64,000 bases of DNA, from assembly GCA_034620365.1 (NCBI GenBank), contig JAQGEQ010000263.1:1612001-1676000 (forward strand), written 5' to 3'. This DNA comes from Pegea sp. RAD2-039. Its lineage: Eukaryota > Chordata > Thaliacea > Salpida > Salpidae. Of the stretch, positions 23,801-37,000 are shown piece after piece; position 1 is the first letter of the stretch, and each line of letters begins with the position of its first letter. The translations under genes were made by a program, and so were the position numbers. The notes beneath the pieces were generated by a model. That model ran no database searches. It was not told where the DNA came from and saw only the letters and a list, made by a program, of their open reading frames with translations.

Positions 23801-25730
23801 TTTATCGACAAATATTTACTCATGAAAATGCAGCTTTAAAAAAACTACTTTTGTAAGATAGATTTAGTTATATAGTTTACATAGAGTAAATATAAACTAG
23901 TATTGTTTTCTATTGTTTAATAAAGTCTTAACCAATATTTTACGAGCTAAATGCCGAACGCAAAAGGTTTATAATGCAGTCGTTTGTATTTTATCTTCAA
24001 AGTAAACAAAGATTTGATGAACAGATCTTGATTAATTGAAGTGAGTTTTTTTGAATCTTACAAGTTTTCAAAATTTGTATTTTCTGTAAATTTATTTGCT
24101 TCCTGGTTAAATAGCGGCTAAGACTAAAACCCTAAAGTTAAAAATACTCTATAAAACTTTCACCAACATCCCATAATACTTTACAGCAACTTTTGATAGA
24201 GCAATGGAACTGTAAATTAAAGTTGTGATAACAAAATATTAAATAGGGAATTAAAAAAGAGTGAGTGTATCTTGCTCATCAAAGTCTATTTCAGTTCTGA
24301 AACAATCTTACAGATTTATTAGAAAGCTCGTAAAAAACGTCGCTTTGTATATTAGCTCGTTGGAAATTAAAAAAGTTGAACTGTTGCTGAAGTAAATAGT
24401 TTAAAAATTGTTCAAAGTCTATGATGTAACTATCTAGCTTTCTCCTTTGTTGGATCACATCCTGACTAGTGAGTGACGTTGCAATTTATAGGAAAGATTG
24501 GAGGATGTATTATTCATCAGAGCAATGGCATCAGTCTTTGTTGGAAGAACTGTTGACTGCAAGTCTGTAGGCTCATTAAAAATAAATTAGCTTTTTTTAA
24601 CGAAACTAAATAGAAACATGAGAAGATATGGGTTACAGATAAATAGACGAAAAAAAACTGATTTCAAGTTAAAGTTTGTGAGCAGCAAAGAACATTTCTA
24701 GTATGTACGTCAGTTAAATGATTGTTGTAAGAACGATAACCGCACCTTATATATGGACTGAAGTAACAATACTAACGTTGAACGTAAATCTAAGCCTATA
24801 TGGATGTTATTACAGTGAAATTTTGACATTAGTGACCTTGTATAAGATTTAGTGATGTAGTGAAGAACTTTTATGAGGCATTCTATGACTTCAGTTGAGT
24901 TTAAAGGTTCCTGGATTAATTGGAGAAAAGCAGTGAGTTAAATTGGTAATGATACAGCCTCTTATGATTTTGTAGTGGCTCTACAAAAGTTGATGTCAAG
25001 TGTCTTCAAATAAGTTAAACCTTTTTTATTAAAATTTACTGAAGAAAATATCAACTGTTGATCAACAAGTAAGATGTTGTCAGGGTGAATCTTCTGTAAA
25101 TAAAACTTGTTTTTTGTTTTTCTTCAGTCTTGACAAATAAACAAAATACCCAAAAGAAAACAAGTCAAACTGAAAAAAGGATGAAAAAAAGACTTGAATG
25201 AAAAATAGTTGATCAAAAATAGTAAAAATTCTTTGAGAATTGTTGATATATCAACTAAAGAAATTTGACAATATTTTCAATAGCCGATGGCTTACTAGCC
25301 AATCTCATAGCAACGCTGAAGTACTTAACGTATCCTGTTAACGTGTTGGCAACGCAAGCGACAAAAAGTGAAGAAAGGTTACTGGTTGGTCGCAGTCAGA
25401 CTGAACTGAGAGACAGTTGGTATGACAATGAGAAGATGGAGTCATTCGATAAAAAGTTTAGTTGTTTGCTGACTTACAGTTAGACTATAGTTCAGTTGCT
25501 TCTGCTTATGGTGAAGCTGCTGTTATGATTTACAAGGATAGTTTAGTAATCAGCTGTTGATTATGTAGGAAGTATTTATGTTTTTATGAGATATTATTTT
25601 GTTTGTTGCATACAAAACTGTATGGTTAAGAAATTATAGATTAGAATAAACTATTTAAACTTTTTTTAGGTGTAATAAACCAAATTTATTCTTTTTTAAA
25701 ACGACTAAAAATCTTTGTGATTTTAAAAAC
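20879..25730. other. Intergenic region upstream of the ZP-type gene and the small acylated-protein gene
   Basis: About 4.9 kb without a supported exon. Open frames at 23101-23340, 23430-23660 and 25265-25483 show no family feature. A less AT-rich stretch near 23030-23170 and another from 24420 to 25500 may be decayed element or regulatory DNA. A pyrimidine-rich tract ending TTTTTTTAG at about 25670 looks like a splice acceptor for a 5' UTR exon of the gene starting at 25731. Confidence 0.45.
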
Positions 25731-25925
25731 ATGGGGTGCTCCAGTTCAACCAACAAGGATGTAATCGAACAAAAAGATAAAACGAAGACTGAAGATAAAA
25801 CAGAAGATCAAGTTGAGAATATTGAGACCGAAAATACCACAGAAGAAGCAGCTGAAGGTCAAGAAGCTACAGGTGAAGATGTCACTGATGCTGAGGCTGG
25901 AGATGATAAACCTGACGGTGCTTAA
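25731..25925 (+). CDS. Small acidic protein with N-myristoylation/palmitoylation-type N-terminus
   Basis: A 64-residue single coding exon begins MGCSSSTNKD. Gly2 followed by Cys3 and Ser6 is the classical dual acylation signal that tethers proteins to the plasma membrane. The rest is low-complexity and very acidic, rich in Glu, Asp, Thr and Lys, ending DDKPDGA, with no Trp, Phe, Tyr or Leu, so it is probably intrinsically disordered. The layout recalls small membrane-bound effector proteins such as BASP1/GAP-43 types, but there is no sequence match I can claim. Codon use looks genic and less AT-rich than the surroundings. AATAAA at 25941 lies 16 bases after the stop, and an acceptor-like tract precedes the ATG, suggesting a spliced 5' UTR. 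It could also be the terminal exon of a larger gene. Confidence 0.6.
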   Translation: MGCSSSTNKDVIEQKDKTKTEDKTEDQVENIETENTTEEAAEGQEATGEDVTDAEAGDDKPDGA

Positions 25926-25940
25926 TTAGTCCATTTAATC

Positions 25941-25946
25941 AATAAA
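25941..25946 (+). terminator. Polyadenylation signal AATAAA of the small acidic protein gene
   Basis: AATAAA begins 16 bases after the TAA stop at 25923-25925, so the 3' UTR would be very short. Confidence 0.5.
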
Positions 25947-27641
25947 ATTAGCCCTCCTTTCATTTGTTCACAACTTACTTTCTTGTTTATATAATTTTAT
26001 ATTTTATGTAGAAAAATATTTCCCCTTTAAAAGCTGATGACATGACTATTATGAAGTCCACAACATTTAGTTTACTGTTTAGACCTATCTAAGTGCTTTT
26101 GATAAGAACAGTGTTTTTTTTTCCAACAGAAAAAGCATTTTAAATAAACAAAATTTAATATATGTGCAACAGCACTTATTTGAAAAATGTAATTTTGCTG
26201 TAAACTTAAAAGCGAGTTCAAGCTTTCTAAGTAAAAACAGACCACAAAAAGTATGTCTAAGTGGCAGTAGATAACACTAAATTTTTAATTTTAGTTTTTT
26301 GCTTTAGATTGGTGTTTACAATGACGTACTTTTAGTTTTGACTTTACACATTTTGATTTTTTTCTCACATTATCAATAATGCAAATATTTCCGTTTTAAA
26401 AGCTGTGAAACTCATAAATTTTCAACCTCTATTTATCTACAACCCTGCTCTGTTATTGGACGTAAATATCAACCGTCCAATCTATTTGATGGTTTGTCCC
26501 GTCCATAAAACATCTACTGATTATTCACCCTATGAAATAGTTTAATACAGAAACATGTTGGTTTAAATTTTGCTAATTTATGTTTTTTCTTTCATTAAAA
26601 TAGTTTTGAGTGAGAATTAGTATACGTAACAAGCATACAATATATTGACGTAATTACATTTAGTGTGTTTATTGGCTACCACAAAAAAGCTAATATTTTT
26701 CTATAAGAATTTCAATGGAACGTTATCGGCATATAGTTACTATTAGCGTGGAAAAAAGACTCATAAACTTTTAGAAATATTTTTAAAAATAGAACTGTTT
26801 AACAATCAAGTAAACAGTTGAAGAAAATGTTCATCTAAGTTTTGGACCGTTAAATCAACATTTAATACCAAGCAAAGCTTTTTTTGAGTTTGAATAAAGA
26901 AAATATTGAAAGATTTATTATTTTCAATAAAATTAATTACTATTATAATGTTTTGTTGTGTAGATGGTGCGTACTCATAAATTTCTGACTAATTTTTAAA
27001 GTATAATAACAAATTACCAAAGTTTTTTCAACTGTTTTATGAAAAATCAATCAAAATTTTAATTAAAGAGATAGTAAAGGCCAACATATGTTTAAAGCTC
27101 TTTGTTCATCCAAAAATTGAATCCGTTTTAAGTTAAAACCATTGTACATCTTAAGAAAGTTTTCAAGCATAATATCAAAGGTAGTGTTTATAGTAAATGT
27201 TTTTACCAAAACGAGTTCAACTTATTATTTATATAATTTATCAATGTTATTATTTACAAACTTATTTTAGCTTGTATTGTTGTTTTTTAAATGAAAACAA
27301 AAGCTTTAAGTATAGTTTTACCGAAGAAGTATATAAACAAAGATAAAGCCTCTTCAAAAAGGCAATAATTTGTAAAATAAACAGCAGACTTGTGTACAAT
27401 CTGTTTTAGGGTAAATGTCACAATATTTTGATTTAAGAAATTAATAGGGAATTAAAATACTCACTACCGTGGTAACCCACATCGATAATTAGATTAAAAT
27501 ACAAATGCAAGTTTAACCGGCTAGATTAGTTAGCAGCGCAATCATGTATAAAAGTCACCACGTGTGGTGTAATATCCCAATCCATCGGCACCTCTAACAC
27601 ATCGTATGTTAGAAGTTTCCAAGGAAAGGCTTCTTTTTTGG

Positions 27642-27655
27642 GTTATCATGGCGAC
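27642..27655 (+). promoter_or_regulatory. RFX X-box-like palindrome
   Basis: GTTATCATGGCGAC fits the X-box consensus RYYNYY-N2-RRNRAC at every position. It lies in a locally GC-richer patch that also holds CACGTG at 27559-27564. X-boxes bind RFX factors, often at ciliary gene promoters. No adjacent gene was identified, so function is inferred only. Confidence 0.3.
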
Positions 27656-29673
27656 ATCACTTGCATTGAGAGCGAGCTAGCCGTGGCAATTAGACAACCC
27701 GTTTGCTTTTGCTACTATAGGCGAGAATTGAGTATATATTAACATTAACAAGTCTAGAGTTTGTGGTTACCTAATTTTTTCCTTATTGTTATGCACTGTT
27801 TAGCCTTTAGCTAAACTAACTGATTATCACTTAGCCTTTAAAAATAATTTTAAAAAATTTGTATTTTTGTTTTTAGCGTTCAAACGTTTATTAGCAGGTT
27901 TGAAATAACTCAAGCGTGACAAAAAATGTTAACTTGAAAAAACTTTAACGGCTTGGTATTGCTTAAAACTATAGCTAGAACCGTAAGAAGTCAATATACT
28001 CTCCTATTTTACCTAATTATTCTCCTTTAGATTACTTTAATTAATCTCATAATGTAAAATGTTCTAACTGTAAACCTTATTTTATTTTTAGAGACCTTTT
28101 AAAGATATATTTCTAAGTTTATATAAACTTATCGTTTATGAAAATAGATTTAAGAAATTATTGAAAATAAATGAAAAAATGTATATGAGCAACTAGTGAA
28201 GTAAATAAATAAATTATTAAAAGATTTATCAAATACTTTATTAGATTAATTTTAAAGCAGTTGTGAGTTATAATAATAATTTTTATTTTAGATCTTCAAT
28301 ATTATCCTATAGAAGTTTTACTAAAACTGTTAAAAGATTTATATATGCTCACTATAGAACAACAAACCATTAGTTTTGAGAATCACTTTGGCTTTTTAAC
28401 CACTGAGTTCAAGACATGGGGTGCTATTAGTGGTTAAGGTCTCATGTAAACTACATTTTTTTACCTTTAAATCATTTTTGAAGGTTTTGAAGCTTAAAAA
28501 TGAAAATCTTATCTCTAAATATTCATAAACTTACTTCAATAGCTGAAAAACTATAAGTTTTTGAAATATTTGAAAGTCTACTTCAAAATAAAAAAATTTT
28601 ATTGATTGAAATATTTACTTAAATAAACAAATTATCATATTATATTTAAAAGCAAAAAAAGGTTAAATAATAATATTTCGCATTCTATTAAAACTTTTCA
28701 AGATTTTCAAATTTGCTGTAATGAGATCTTTAAAAAGTTTTAACTTTCTTAAAATATTTATCATTTAACTTTAATAACAATAAATTATTTGCAAACAAAA
28801 TATTGATGGTAACAACATAATAATGATGTCGATACAAGACTAATTTCGTTAACAACTACTTTTTGAAAAATTAATTATTCATTATAAACTTTGTATTTTA
28901 TATCATAATTACCAAATCTTGTAAATTTGGTTTATATTAGAAAATCTGATCCAAAAATTTCTACAAATATAAAATAAGAATTATTATAAGAATTTGAATA
29001 GTTTGATACTTTATTTTGATCCTCCAATTTGTTTCAAAAATACATTTAGTGATCTAAATGATAAAAGTAGTCATTAATTGCTGCAGAAGACTGAAAGATT
29101 TATGATTTGATTTGGAAATAGTCTTTAGCAGCAGACTATAAGATGTCCTCTTATATCAATTAGATTGAAACTATAGTTTATTTAGATCTGTAAGCAACAA
29201 AGAAAACGATAACAGATTACAGATAAGATCTGCTAAACAAACCAAATATTGAAACTTAGAAAAATTATAGATTACAATCAGTTAAATAGCTCATAATTAT
29301 CACTTATTACCTCAAAAGGTTTCACAAATCTGGTCAACTTTGTAACAAATGATTTAGTTACAGCATCCAAAGCCTCAACTGATCATAAAATCATCAATTC
29401 CATTTTTAATGATTTAAAACAAAAAGTTTTCAGAAAACAAATAAAGCAGATTACTAATTTGACAAAAAATTAGTCTTCAACTTAAAATTGTGAAAGATTG
29501 TCAAGTTTGTTGTTTTCAAAACTGATTATAAGATTGAATATTATTATTTTTGAATATTCCTAATTCCAATTACTATCATTCGGTAAATCTACTTTTAGAA
29601 ATTACCACGCTTCTCAAGTTGTACATTTTTTCAATTTAATTTTGTCTTCAACTCGAATTCGAGTCATTTTTTT

Positions 29674-29687
29674 GTTTCTATGGAAAC
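29674..29687 (+). promoter_or_regulatory. RFX X-box-like palindrome
   Basis: GTTTCTATGGAAAC is a near-perfect inverted repeat fitting RYYNYY-N2-RRNRAC, about 160 bases upstream of a CRE palindrome. The surrounding 300 bases are less AT-rich than average, as a promoter might be. No gene was assigned to it. Confidence 0.3.
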
Positions 29688-29848
29688 GGCAATCATATGA
29701 AATACTTTAAAAGATACGAAATAAAGTTGGTAGAAAGAATTTTGCAAATTTTGAAAACCCAATCATGTGAGTCAAATGATTACATCTACAACTTCTTACC
29801 GCAACAGTGACACCGTGTGGCAGCTTAGTTATGATGTAATAGAACTGA

Positions 29849-29856
29849 TGACGTCA
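29849..29856 (+). promoter_or_regulatory. CRE/ATF palindrome TGACGTCA
   Basis: Perfect 8-base CRE palindrome in the GC-richer patch at 29640-29940. Its target gene is unknown; the nearest supported gene is Frizzled, whose 3' end is 1.2 kb away. Confidence 0.3.
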
Positions 29857-30364
29857 TACTTGATACATGACTTTCACATTTTTGTAGTCAGTGTCACCAT
29901 GAACTATTTTTTCGTAAAGATACCATGGGAACCAAGAAAACTGTACTAGACCTCAAATTCTGGCCAAAATCTTTCAAATCATTTTTCATCCAGTTAAACT
30001 TTAAGTGAAATTGGTTTGATGTGAAAAAAATTTGTTTAATAATTTCTGATAAGAAATTTCTCCAATTTTATACTTAGTTTCTTTTTTATTTTATCAAAAG
30101 TCTTTCAAATTTATCTTTTTTTAATGTCAGGAGTCATTTCATAAATATTTAGAAATGATAAAGTTTGTTTAAAGGCTTAACGGGATTTTTTAAGAGTAAA
30201 AATTAAACTTTACAAATAAAATTCATTAACATTAATCATATGATAAGAATACCAATAAAGTTTACTTCAAGTAAAAGATGTTGAGTTTGAGAAAAATATT
30301 TCTAAAATAAATTACTTTAAATTGAAAATAAATTGTTTAAAAAAATATTTATTCTCTAATTTAG

Positions 30365-30532
30365 GATGTCATCATTCTTACACTAAATTCTAATAATATA
30401 AAATATTCTGATGAATTATCTTTTAGTGATATCAATATTTTTGTTATTCCTAATTTGAAAGCAACGAAATTAGATCAACATTTTAAATTTATTAAGAAAA
30501 ACGAAAGAGGTAAAATGGGTAAAGATAACTGA
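30365..30532 (+). other. Exon-like open frame, unrecognised
   Basis: A tract ending CTCTAATTTAG resembles a splice acceptor. From 30365 the frame stays open for 55 codons to TGA at 30530, beginning DVIILTLNSNNIKYSDEL and ending RGKMGKDN. Composition is mixed rather than low-complexity, but no family is recognised and no partner exon was found. Confidence 0.2.
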
Positions 30533-31097
30533 GAGATAATAAGCAAAATGGAAAGGTTGAAAACGCAAAAGATTTTCAATACCTTTTACAATCAAAACAC
30601 ACCAAAAAAAGAAATGTGTAGAATTACTTGACAAAAACAAATAAATAAAAACTTACAGAATATTCAATTTAAGAATTTTCGGGTATTTCAATTATATTAA
30701 TTATATTTTCAACCTGTTTTATTTTTAAGATAGCAAAATAGAATGGTTTAATATGAAACTAGTTTTAGAAGAACTGGAGTTATATTAAAAATAATCGAGT
30801 AAAATAATTGAAGATCAAGGTATTCAAATATATCAACAAATTGCTATTTGTCTGAAATCTTAATTTTTTTTCTTTAAATCTATTGAAGAAATAATGAAAA
30901 TACAGATTGTTATTATCAGAAAATTTAGAAGACAACAAAATACTGGCAGTGAATAGTTATCATAGAAATTGCCATTTCTGTCAAATGGTAAATAAATTAT
31001 TGCAAGAATCCCAAAGATACTCTAAAGATCCTGTCAAGATCAAATGATAAGTGTGAATTATAAAACTACTTGACCAAAAACCCTCGTAGCTTAATAG

Positions 31098-34000
31098 TTA
31101 TGGATTATTAGTTATCTCAGTGCGGTTACTAGTATCACTGGTAAGTAAAAGAGGTCGATACAGCTGTTCAATTGGAGTTGAAGAGCTTTGGTACTGATGA
31201 TCACATTTTGCGCTACTGCTAGGTGGCGTCTCAGAGCAATTGTCTTGAGTAGCAACTAAGTCTTGTCGGAAGGGTTGCTCAGAAACGTTCTGATTTTCTC
31301 TGGAGGTAGCATTAGCTTTGTTAGACCTTCTAGACTCTGGGAATGGATGTTGGGCAAAACTATCACTTTCTGTTCCTTTTTCGTCTTCTATGTCAGAATC
31401 TGGGATAATAATCATCACCATTTGAAGACAACGCCTCCACGAGTCCATGGTCTTGAATGACAAAACCCACCCACCTGTTTAATTTGATAATTTATTAATA
31501 GATATAGATAAAACTTCTATTGTTTAATTTGCATTAAACAAAAACTGACTGATTCAATTTTAAGATTCGAAAAAGAAATATTTCCAACCCAACAAAAAGT
31601 ATTTTAATTGAACTCATTTAAAAAGATCTTAGAAATTGAACAATTAACAATAAATATTTGCATTCATTTTGAAAATTTTGCAACAACAGAATCTAATTTG
31701 CTTACCTGCAACTAAACCTGTTATCATTTGCATCGCAAAACGTAAATAAAAATTCCAAGTTATTGCCGATGTACCGTGTAGCTCAATATTATTTGAAATT
31801 TCTCTACAAAATTGATTGATTATATGAATAAGTGTTAACTTATACAAGTTTATTTATTCAATATAAACCTTTTATGTGAAATTTCATATCCATAACAGCC
31901 AAGGACTACACCAGTGGTGACTACATAGAATGCAGCAAATATAATTATTTTAAACATCAATTTTTCCAACTTGACTGTACTACTTCCCTCACGTTGCATA
32001 TAGCTCCTGTAAAATCAAAAACTTTGTTGTTAGCTTCATAAAATTGAGTTATTTGTTAAAAAATGTTAAATCTTATTTTGATATATCTGTTTTGTTGTTT
32101 ATCAGTAAGTTAAAGAGTTTAATTCAAAAAGAATAAACAAGTTTTATGTAAAAAGTTAATCTCATCATAAGGATTCCAGTGAGATTTATCAGGAAGAATC
32201 CACTGCAAGAACAAGTTTTTGAAATATTGAAACCTTGGATACCAATAACTGACAAATGAATAAAATAAACTGAAAAGTGAAAAGGTGTTTTCTGGCTCCA
32301 AGGAGTTTACTACAAAAAGAAAATCTTTTTTTTTGCATCTTCTAGCAGTGAAGGGTTAGAATAAGGCTTAAGCAGGATTTGTAGAAGGCAAGTTGCTATG
32401 GACTGGTAGCTTTACTTTGAAGGTACTGTGTCCTTTCAGACAGGAAACCTTTTGGTCCCCGTCTAATTAAATTACCTGCAAACATTTACTGCAATTTAAG
32501 GCCAGCATTCAACAACGAAGTTCTAATCGTATTTCTGGTCCCTCAAGTTTATGATAGAATCGTTTAGATAAACAAGAAAATTTTTAACAACTTTAATTAT
32601 AAGTTTGTTATCGATAAAAATGAGATAAAAAAGAATTTAAGGTTAATAAGCTGAGAAATGGCTGCTAAGTTTCTGTTTAATGTTTTCTGATTATGCTGCT
32701 CATAAACTAAAAAAATCTATAATTAGAAACAAAATGGGTTTTCAACATAATGGTCGGATATTACTTTTAGCATTAGCTCTTATCAACAAGGAGTATTGAA
32801 GGATTGAAAATCTTAAGAAGAAAGCTCAACAACAAGCAAAGTTGTTGTTACTAATAACAAAGTGAGTGTTCGAAGCGGAACATTATCATCTGTAGTTCGC
32901 TTACTTGACTCGGAAAAGACTGATGAATCCAAGTAAAACTATCATAAATCCACTAAATAGCAGAGTACACAATGGTGCAAGCATAAACTTTGCAAGCACC
33001 TCAGCATTTTGACTTCCAGCACAACACATTCCAGTTAATTCATCACCATCAACCTATAAGTAAAAAAGTTCTTATTTGTTAAAAACAATTTAATTTGTGT
33101 TTAGCGAAAACAACTTTCAATAATGAAAAAAGTTTAATATTTTTTCCCTTAGTTACAGAATCAGTAATTTTTGCTCTTGTGGTATTTGACTGCTACTTAA
33201 GCAAACAGGTAAAGAAAAGTGATTGGTAACAATTAAACATTCAAGGCAACTTACATATCGATTAGCAAGGATTAGGACTGTTTGAACGCTCGGTATGCCC
33301 CATGCTAATGAATGAAAATAAGAACTCTTTTCTTCAATTGCTTCCTGAGTCCATTTCAAACCTTTGAAAATTGAACTTTTTTACAGAAATTTTAACGAAA
33401 ATGGCTTTTAAACAATGTAGCTAGAATGCGAAGAAATTTAATTGCCAACTAATTCATAAGATGATGTTATTAACTATTTTATAAATCATCCAAAACCAAA
33501 ATGTCACAAAAGAAAACTTTTAAAGTAATTTCTCAAACGTGTGAATGACAAGGAGTAATATTGATCAGTCTCCTTTAAAATCTACATCAAAAACATTTTC
33601 AAGACTGCTTATCAAGTATCATGGACGAATTAGACTTTTTTCGGAGTTATGAGCAATTTAGTTACAGCAGATGAAAATGGGTTCTCTATTACGTGGTACA
33701 GTAGGTAGTTAGTGTCTCAAACTCGTGATAGAAAGCCGAAATTTGAGCTTATTTCATTGAGACGATCGTTACATTGCATAAGTGGTTAAGTAGCAGCAAA
33801 GCAAGGTAGGTGATGGTTGCCATGACATCATCAACAAACTTTCAAAGACTTTTTAGTAAATGTCAATCTCAAATAGTATAGATGGTTGTAAGTTGATACT
33901 ACAAAGCTTTGTTGGTTTCATCACTTAGACTAACAGGGAGTTGTTATTTGATATCCTACCCACAAAACCTTCAAGTTGTAGTGAAAAATTTAAGTTTTGG

Positions 34001-37000
34001 AGATGCTGGACCAAGGACTTCTTTTTGAACTACGAGTTATAAACTTGTGATACGTAATTTATTATCCAAGTACAAAATAGCTTCAACGATATTTTGAAGG
34101 TCACTTATTGGGCGTTGAGATCGAATTTAAATCAAATAAAGATGTATGAAAGTAAATCAATAGTGGAGTGCTTTGCTAATTTGTAGAAATTACAACTGTG
34201 ACAAGATAATGTTCTAAAATTTCAAAAATCCATTTTTTAATAAACATATTTGTGCAGACATTTTTTCAAAATCATATTATTTTTGGTGAAATTTTTGGAA
34301 TTTAAGTAAATGATAAAATGTAAAAAAAATTTGATACATTTTAAAATAACCTTTTGTAGGATTTATAAAAGAAAACAGATTAGAAGTTTTGATTTAACCA
34401 ACATTTTGTAAGGTGCCAGATTGAATGTTTCTCTAAAAATTCGAAACCAAAAATTCCTATTTCAAAGGAAGATAAGGAAACAGGAAGGAAATGGACCACA
34501 AAACACTCTTACAAGAACCATGAGCAAATAACGAAAAGACACAATCCAGAAGATGACTATAAGTCACCGTTTATCATCAACAAACAGATAAATTTGATCG
34601 TTTTTTATCTCATTTATCACTAAGACTTGTAACAATTTCTTGAAAGGCTTATCACAGAGTTTATCGGGTGGAAATTGAAGTTTTTAGTGAACCAGTGATT
34701 ATAAATAAACTTTGACATTTGAATTTATACTATAAATAACAATTAAAACATAAACCTTATAATTTACTTCCCGATTTTTCAAAATTCTTTGATTTTATTT
34801 TGAGCAAATCAAAAAGCGGTAAAAACGTTTACAGCACTGCTAAAAAATATTTGATTTAAATAAATCAAAATCAAATCTACAAATCTTTATTTTAATTTAG
34901 TCTGTTTGATGTAGATAAAATAAAGTCAAAAAAGGAAAATTAATTTGTTCGGAAGTTAAAGGTCTGAACATGATTTAAAGTGAAAAGATAAAAGGGTTGT
35001 CTTTAATCGCTTTCAATTTAAGGTCATTTTTCTAATATCAAATGTAAGTGAGGGCTCAATTAATCGAGCTGTTTTTTATTTAAAAGCTTCTTTCTATAAA
35101 TCTTCAATTGATTTATGTCAAAACTCAATTATATGCTCTATCAAATCTTAAGTAATATGACCAAATCTTGATTTAGGACTGGACCAGCTGGACTAAGGTT
35201 CAGAAGAACTCTTCAAAGGACCCTTTCATTAGACAACTTTTTTAACAGAAGTAAAATTAATATTTTAATTCAAATTTTTCGATATCTATCTAATAACTAA
35301 TTTAAATTATTTATTGAACCAAATTGTTAGTATCTTTTACGATTCTTTAGATTTTCAAAGATTAAGCTGATAAATATCAATTAAAATTTAAATTAATTTA
35401 AATTGTCTTAGAGCTGGTAAAAATACAGAAAGAAAATATTTTATTCGATTTATGTTTTTATAAAAATTCAAAAAGTATATAAAGCCAAATGAAAAGAAAA
35501 TTAATAATTTTAATTCTTCGAATGTTTTTTTAATTTTACATTTCTGTTTACAAAGATTTTTTTTTATGTAGAGATCGATTCAATACGATTTATTTTTTTA
35601 TAATTTGACAAATTTTCTCAGTACTTATTCATTAGTGGCCCATAACCCTAACCTGACGTCATAAGAAGCCCTGCCGGTCGCCAACACAGCGGTGAACGCT
35701 AAAAGGCGATGACGCTGAGTTGGTAAAGTGCTAAATATTTATGAAAACGATTCTTCAAATGAAAAAAGTTCAAATTGTTTGCTGATTTTTAGAAGAAAAC
35801 AAAATTGCAAGAATTGAAGACAAACACAACAATTTTTGATGTAAGTCGATATAAGAGTAAGAGATGAAACAACAACATGAACATTAGGGTCATGAACCTT
35901 GAACACTGAAGATGCACTTAAACATTTGTGAAAACAACTTAAAGTAGAAAACGAAGTTAAAACTGAATTATAAATTTGAAATGAAAAATACTAAACTACT
36001 TACCAGCAGCAAAGAACCAAGAACAAGTCAGAACGACCCACCATACGAAATTTGCTGTATTGAAAAATGAAGACAGTATAAAGACGATGATGCATCCAGT
36101 ATTTCGTAAGCCATCCTGTGCAAAGATTTTGCAAAGGTTGAATTTCAAACGGAGTCACGTGAAAATTTGAAAAATTTATTACTGATGTTTAAACGAAGAA
36201 ATAATTGGGAGATTTTATTTCAGAAAAAGTTTGAATGATTAACCTTAAGGAGATTTCGATCTTTAAGTTACGATATTTTTTTCATATTTAAATATCTTAT
36301 AAATAAAATTTACAAAAATTAAAAATATGAAGATTTAGTTCTCTCTTATTAAAAAACATGAAAGAAAACCTGAATCAAGATTTTGTGTCCGTCTTCAAGA
36401 ATCTCACACGAGATTTGCTCTCTCCCAATAATTAATCTTAAAAACACAGCAACGCTCATGATAAGATAACAAAGAGCGATGAAGATTACAGGTCTTTCCG
36501 GATACCTGAGAAAACAATCAACATTTATGTTAACAGATTGAAAGAACAGAATTTCAATTTAGAAGTTTGATTGCAGATGACAAAAAGGAACTAGAAGTTG
36601 TTGGAGGTAATTTGCAAGATACTGAAAATTTAACAAGTTTCTTTTGCTGGTTGACAACGCAGATGTGGTTAAAATACAAAACTGTCAAAGCAGTTGACCT
36701 AGGCGACCTTTGCGTATGTGAAACAGGTGCCTTAGTATGGATAAAATGGTCGTTTTTTTAAGTAAACGATCGAAACATTGTCATTTAGCAACAGTTAAAA
36801 TTCTTTATAGATATAAAAAGAGATGAAATTTAGATGAATTTCTTGAAAAATATTTGCAAGCTAAATTCATAACTTCAGATTGGTGGGAAAATAGAAAATA
36901 ATAATAATCTTTATATATTAGAAGTATAAGGGTAAGTGCAAGACTGGAAAACAACTAAGAAAGAGAAACTCATGGTTTTCTCACGCTATTGCAATAAGAT

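Larger units (their letters stand above)
25947..31097. other. Intergenic region downstream of the small acidic gene and of Frizzled
   Basis: About 5.1 kb, mostly AT-rich. Two less AT-rich patches, 27450-27740 and 29640-29940, carry RFX X-box-like palindromes (27642-27655 and 29674-29687); the second also has a CRE palindrome at 29849-29856. An exon-like open frame lies at 30365-30532. No gene could be assembled. Confidence 0.45.

Noticed and set aside
25265..25483. Plus-strand frame of 72 residues
   Set aside because: No conserved motif, no acceptable start and no partner exons. It is probably 5' flank of the small acidic gene.
31263..31460. Plus-strand frame of 65 residues
   Set aside because: Antisense to the last Frizzled exon, which encodes KTxxxW and the C-terminal tail.
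32119..32301. Hydrophobic minus-strand frame as a Frizzled transmembrane exon
   Set aside because: Exons 32905-33053 and 31869-32006 join directly in phase and already give the normal Frizzled sequence across this point, so the frame is intronic.
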